The position numbers and the translations under genes are program-made. The notes beneath the pieces are model-generated. The model was not told the DNA's origin. It was given only the letters and a program-made list of their open reading frames with translations, and ran no database searches. Below are positions 38,412 to 41,360 of a stretch of DNA of 41,360 nucleotides, one piece after another; position 1 is the first letter of the stretch; the number at the start of each line of letters is the position of its first letter. The DNA is from Candidatus Omnitrophota bacterium (GTDB taxonomy: Bacteria > Omnitrophota > Gorgyraeia > JABMRN01 > RBG-13-46-9), in NCBI GenBank assembly GCA_024542975.1, contig JAMXCZ010000006.1:1-41360 (forward strand), read 5' to 3'.

Positions 38412-41071
38412 GGCCGAAATGCCTCTCCTTCTCCCGTAATTTCTACGATGACAAAGTTTTCCAGATCAATGTATTTTTGAGCAGCTTTCACGATGCCTTC
38501 TTTCGTTATGCTTTCGATGGCCCGGGGATAATTCAGGTAAGCGTTGTAACCTGTCTCATAGAACTCGTCAAAAAGCATCCTGTAAGCAAGGGCGCCGGCG
38601 CTTTGCAGGGATATCTTATCCCTTCCGATAAGCGAGGATTTTGCCATGGCAACCTCTTCCTCTTCGATCGCCCCGTTTTTGACTTTTTTCAGTTCTTCGA
38701 GCAAAATGTCTTTGGCCTCTTTCAGGTGCGCCTTGTCCGTGGCGGCATACGCTGCGATGTATCCGGTATCCACGCCGGGCACTGAGAAAAATCCCAGGGC
38801 ATACGAAAGGCCCGCCTTATTGCGCACCGCCTGATAAAGGCGTCCGTTTTCTCCGGAAAGAATAGAGCTAAGAAGCGAAAGTGCGTACTTATCATGGCGT
38901 GCCCCCTGGGTAGTTCCCCTGAAACCCACGAGTATGAGCGACTGCTCACGTGGCACACTGAAGCCGGCGTCCGTAAGGCCGCGAAGGGCGGCGGGCGGCT
39001 TTATGTCTAGATTAAAGGGGATTTTGGTTAGCGACACAAGCCGCGCTTCGATTTCCCGGCGCATATCCCGGGTTTCAAAGTCACCTACAACGGATATTAT
39101 CATGTTTTGGGGCGCACCGAATTTTTTGTAGAAGTCTTGTATGTTTTCCCGCGTTATTGCCTTGAGCGAATCGGCCTCTCCGATTTCCCTTAAGCCATAC
39201 GGGTAAGCCGGAAATAAAGCTTTCCTGAGTTTAAGAAAACCAAAACCGTAGATATCATCGTCCTGGCTTTTTATGGCGGCGTATAATTTTTCCTTTTCTT
39301 TGTTTAGCTCTTCATCCGGGAAGGATGGATTTTTGATGATGTCAGCAAATAAGTCGAGTGCCCCATTTGTGTTTTCGGTTAAAAAATCCATGGATATACC
39401 GAAAGAATTCTTGCCGCTGAAGTGGCCTATCCCTCCGCCTTTCTTTTCAAGAAAAGGCCTTATTTCGTGCTCTTTTCTGGATTTGGTGCCCTTTAAAAGC
39501 ATGGCGCTTGTAAGATTGGATATTCCGTTGTTACCTGTATTCTCAACCCTCACACCCCCCGTAAAAGCGCACGCTAAAGATATCTTAGGCAACCTCCGGT
39601 CCTCTTTAAGTATAAGCCGTATCCCGCTGGGAAGGGTTACTTTCTCCGGCAAGTTCTCACGCGCAAGAACCGTAGCTCCACCTGCCAGGCGGGATTGGGG
39701 CAGGTTTGTGGTTTCAGGATAGAGGTACGAAATTGTTAAGTTGGTTTTTCTCAAATATTTTTGCGCTACATTTTTGACGATATCGCTATCGGTTTTTTTT
39801 ATGTTGTCCACATACTTTTTAAAAAACATGGGATCGCCCGCCAGGAACTCGCTTTGTGAGATCGCTCCTGCGAGCCCGCTTGTTGTCTCAAGCGAACTTA
39901 TATAGCCGGATATTACGAGATTTTTAGCCGCCGCGAGCTCATCCGCGCGTATCCCCTCCCTGGATATTTTTTCTACCTCGCGCAGTATTTTTTCTTTGGC
40001 GCGCTCCAGTTTTTTGGGGTCGCCCGTACCGGAAATTATAAAGAGGCCCGGATATTTCGGAGTATAGCTATAAGAGCCTACCACGTATAGGAGTTCATCC
40101 TCCTTTACAATTTTTTTGTTAAGCCGCGAGCCGTCCCAGTCACCCAGGACAATACCGAGGACATCCAGGGCATATAAGTCATCGCTTGATAGCCCTACTG
40201 TGTGATACCCCATCGCAAGATACCCCAGATTGATCCGGGCAAAGCCCTTTAATTCCCGTAAAGAGTTCTGCTCCGGTTCGCGAGGCACCGTTATGAGGGG
40301 ATTTCTTTGTCTTTCATATTTTTTAAATATGGACTTTGCCGCAGCAAGGATTTCGTCCGTATCGACATCTCCTGCGATAGTAATCGCGATATTGTCGGGA
40401 ACATAGCGCCGGGCGTGATAATCGAGGAGATCGTCACGCTTGAGTCCCTTGAGAAGGCCTTCGTATCCGATTATGGGCAGCTTGTATGGGTGCTCGAGAT
40501 ATGATACCCCCCAAAGCTGGCGTCCGATGCGCCTCTTAGGATCATCGCGGTTCAATCTTATCTCCTTCAGTATCACATCCCTTTCCTTTTCCATCTCTGT
40601 GGAATCAAAAAGCGGATTAAAGAGTATGTCGCCAATGAGTTCGAGCGCTTTTTGGGCATATTCGCTCGGAACGGTTATGTAATAGTTTGTGCTGTCGAGG
40701 CCCGTCGAGGCGTTAATTCCGCCCCCCATGGACTTCACCTCTTCTTCGATGCTCCCCGGCTTTCTCTTTTCCGTGCCCTTGAAGGCCATGTGCTCAACAA
40801 AATGAGATATCCCGGTGCCGACGTATTTCTTTTCAGAGGAAAGCCCAGCAACTACTGTGGCCATAACCGTAACAACTGCATGCGAGTGTTCCTCTTTAAT
40901 TAATACGGTCAGGCCGTTATTAAGGATTTCTTTTGTTACGGTTGGATCGGGTATGCTATTTAAGGAGGATAGGCCCTCGGTGTTTGCGGTATCTGTAACT
41001 TGCCGGCATGAGCAGCCAAGAAGCACTATAAAGACACTTGCGAAAGCAAGCGCGCATTTCCTGTTTTTCAT
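38408..41071 (-). CDS. Tandem M16 zinc peptidase lipoprotein
   Basis: 887 residues: signal peptide with lipobox LLGC (lipid-anchored Cys20), then two M16 halves. The first has the inverted zinc motif HFVEH (90-94) with a downstream ERDVILKEI glutamate region; the second (from about 475) has lost HxxEH (NLTSAM at the equivalent place) and should be the inactive partner half. Fusing active and inactive halves in one periplasmic chain is known for pitrilysin-like proteins. It heads the M16-amrB-patatin-rmuC run. Confidence 0.93.
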   Translation of the reverse strand: MKNRKCALAFASVFIVLLGCSCRQVTDTANTEGLSSLNSIPDPTVTKEILNNGLTVLIKEEHSHAVVTVMATVVAGLSSEKKYVGTGISHFVEHMAFKGTEKRKPGSIEEEVKSMGGGINASTGLDSTNYYITVPSEYAQKALELIGDILFNPLFDSTEMEKERDVILKEIRLNRDDPKRRIGRQLWGVSYLEHPYKLPIIGYEGLLKGLKRDDLLDYHARRYVPDNIAITIAGDVDTDEILAAAKSIFKKYERQRNPLITVPREPEQNSLRELKGFARINLGYLAMGYHTVGLSSDDLYALDVLGIVLGDWDGSRLNKKIVKEDELLYVVGSYSYTPKYPGLFIISGTGDPKKLERAKEKILREVEKISREGIRADELAAAKNLVISGYISSLETTSGLAGAISQSEFLAGDPMFFKKYVDNIKKTDSDIVKNVAQKYLRKTNLTISYLYPETTNLPQSRLAGGATVLARENLPEKVTLPSGIRLILKEDRRLPKISLACAFTGGVRVENTGNNGISNLTSAMLLKGTKSRKEHEIRPFLEKKGGGIGHFSGKNSFGISMDFLTENTNGALDLFADIIKNPSFPDEELNKEKEKLYAAIKSQDDDIYGFGFLKLRKALFPAYPYGLREIGEADSLKAITRENIQDFYKKFGAPQNMIISVVGDFETRDMRREIEARLVSLTKIPFNLDIKPPAALRGLTDAGFSVPREQSLILVGFRGTTQGARHDKYALSLLSSILSGENGRLYQAVRNKAGLSYALGFFSVPGVDTGYIAAYAATDKAHLKEAKDILLEELKKVKNGAIEEEEVAMAKSSLIGRDKISLQSAGALAYRMLFDEFYETGYNAYLNYPRAIESITKEGIVKAAQKYIDLENFVIVEITGEGEAFRP

Positions 41072-41081
41072 CTATCTGTCA

Positions 41082-41109
41082 AGTATACGGAAAATAACCC
41101 CAGAGTCAA
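41082..41109 (-). promoter_or_regulatory. Promoter of the M16 peptidase gene
   Basis: TTGACT (41104-41109), a 16-base spacer and TATACT (41082-41087) on the minus strand. The ATG at 41071 lies only ten bases beyond the -10 box, predicting a leader of about four bases and no ribosome-binding site. Confidence 0.6.
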
Positions 41110-41128
41110 GCATCAAGACTTTCTTCGT

Positions 41129-41360
41129 ATAATATTTGAAGAGCTACGCCTACACCCCTCCGGTCCGGCAGGGAAGCCCACCTCCCTACCGGCAGGTGGG
41201 CTTCCCTGTTATACCGGAGTGCACCTTCGCCTGCGCACCACGGGTAAGGGTATGGCTCCGGGGTGCATTGCAAAAATTCCGGTCTCAGCTAACTCTGACA
41301 GGAGAAAACCAAAATAAGGAAACTCTATACATTTCTCCTGTCAGAGTGGATCTTCGGCCG
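41129..41360 (-). repeat. Long palindromic repeat, copy C (truncated by window end)
   Basis: It shares with copy A the outer block aatatttgaagag, then cacccctccggtccggcagg, and with copy B ctgcgcacc, ggtaagggtatgg, ccggggtgca, attgcaaaaattccgg, tcagctaactctgacaggag, the apical region and the start of the returning arm, where the window stops. It carries an extra perfect 15-bp hairpin (41169-41183 with 41194-41208) not seen in full in the other copies. Same orientation as copy A. Confidence 0.82.

Overview
The window is a gene-dense, mostly minus-strand segment of a Gram-negative-type bacterial chromosome. Several features point to the PVC superphylum, most likely a Candidatus Omnitrophota (OP3)-type uncultivated lineage: a PVC-type small basic protein, heptose genes for LPS (gmhA, rfaE2), GspA/GspB-like secretion proteins, and a giant signal-peptide-bearing mosaic protein carrying palindromic repeats in frame. 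The assignment is inferred from gene content and style; no 16S gene is present. Both window ends lie inside copies of the same palindromic repeat, so this is probably a whole contig broken at repeats.

Layout. 1-155 is a partial repeat copy. 236-1587 (+) is a GspA-like AAA ATPase overlapping a GspB-like membrane protein, behind a near-consensus promoter; these are the only plus-strand genes. 1577-5328 (-) holds a thioesterase, a GNAT, aroB and GTP-type PEP carboxykinase. 5430-17646 (-) is a long run of housekeeping and accessory genes (secreted small protein, NAD(P)HX epimerase, tRNA-binding protein, small basic protein, SPOR protein, UvrD-type helicase-nuclease, HD-GYP-like protein, dNTPase, HIT, phosphoesterase, AAA ATPase), led by an NlpD-like LysM/LytM lipoprotein with its own promoter. 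17718-18000 is a complete copy of the long palindromic repeat, next to a tRNA-Gly(CCC) that overlaps the thiC stop codon.

18090-26993 (-) is a tightly packed run: flippase-like membrane protein, aroQ, M24 peptidase, efp, accB, accC, AmaP-like, a PPi-type phosphofructokinase, gmhA, rfaE2, thiD2-like, thiC, tRNA. It combines cell-envelope precursors, fatty-acid synthesis and thiamine pyrimidine synthesis. 27124-27697 is a two-gene nucleotidyltransferase module with its own promoter, resembling a toxin-antitoxin pair. 27763-35586 is the 2607-residue giant gene. 35744-41071 (-) is RmuC, patatin, Memo-family and tandem M16 lipoprotein peptidase genes, the last with a promoter implying a nearly leaderless mRNA.

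The two most unusual elements are (i) the roughly 280-bp palindromic repeat family (three copies in 41 kb, no coding potential), and (ii) the giant gene. The giant protein combines a signal peptide, a ChaN/TraB-like region, a MoaD/ThiS-like beta-grasp fold, two methyltransferase-like folds, an HPr-like domain and a GHKL ATPase-like domain. Several linkers are translated REP-type palindromes. Domain calls in the giant protein rest on motifs read by eye.
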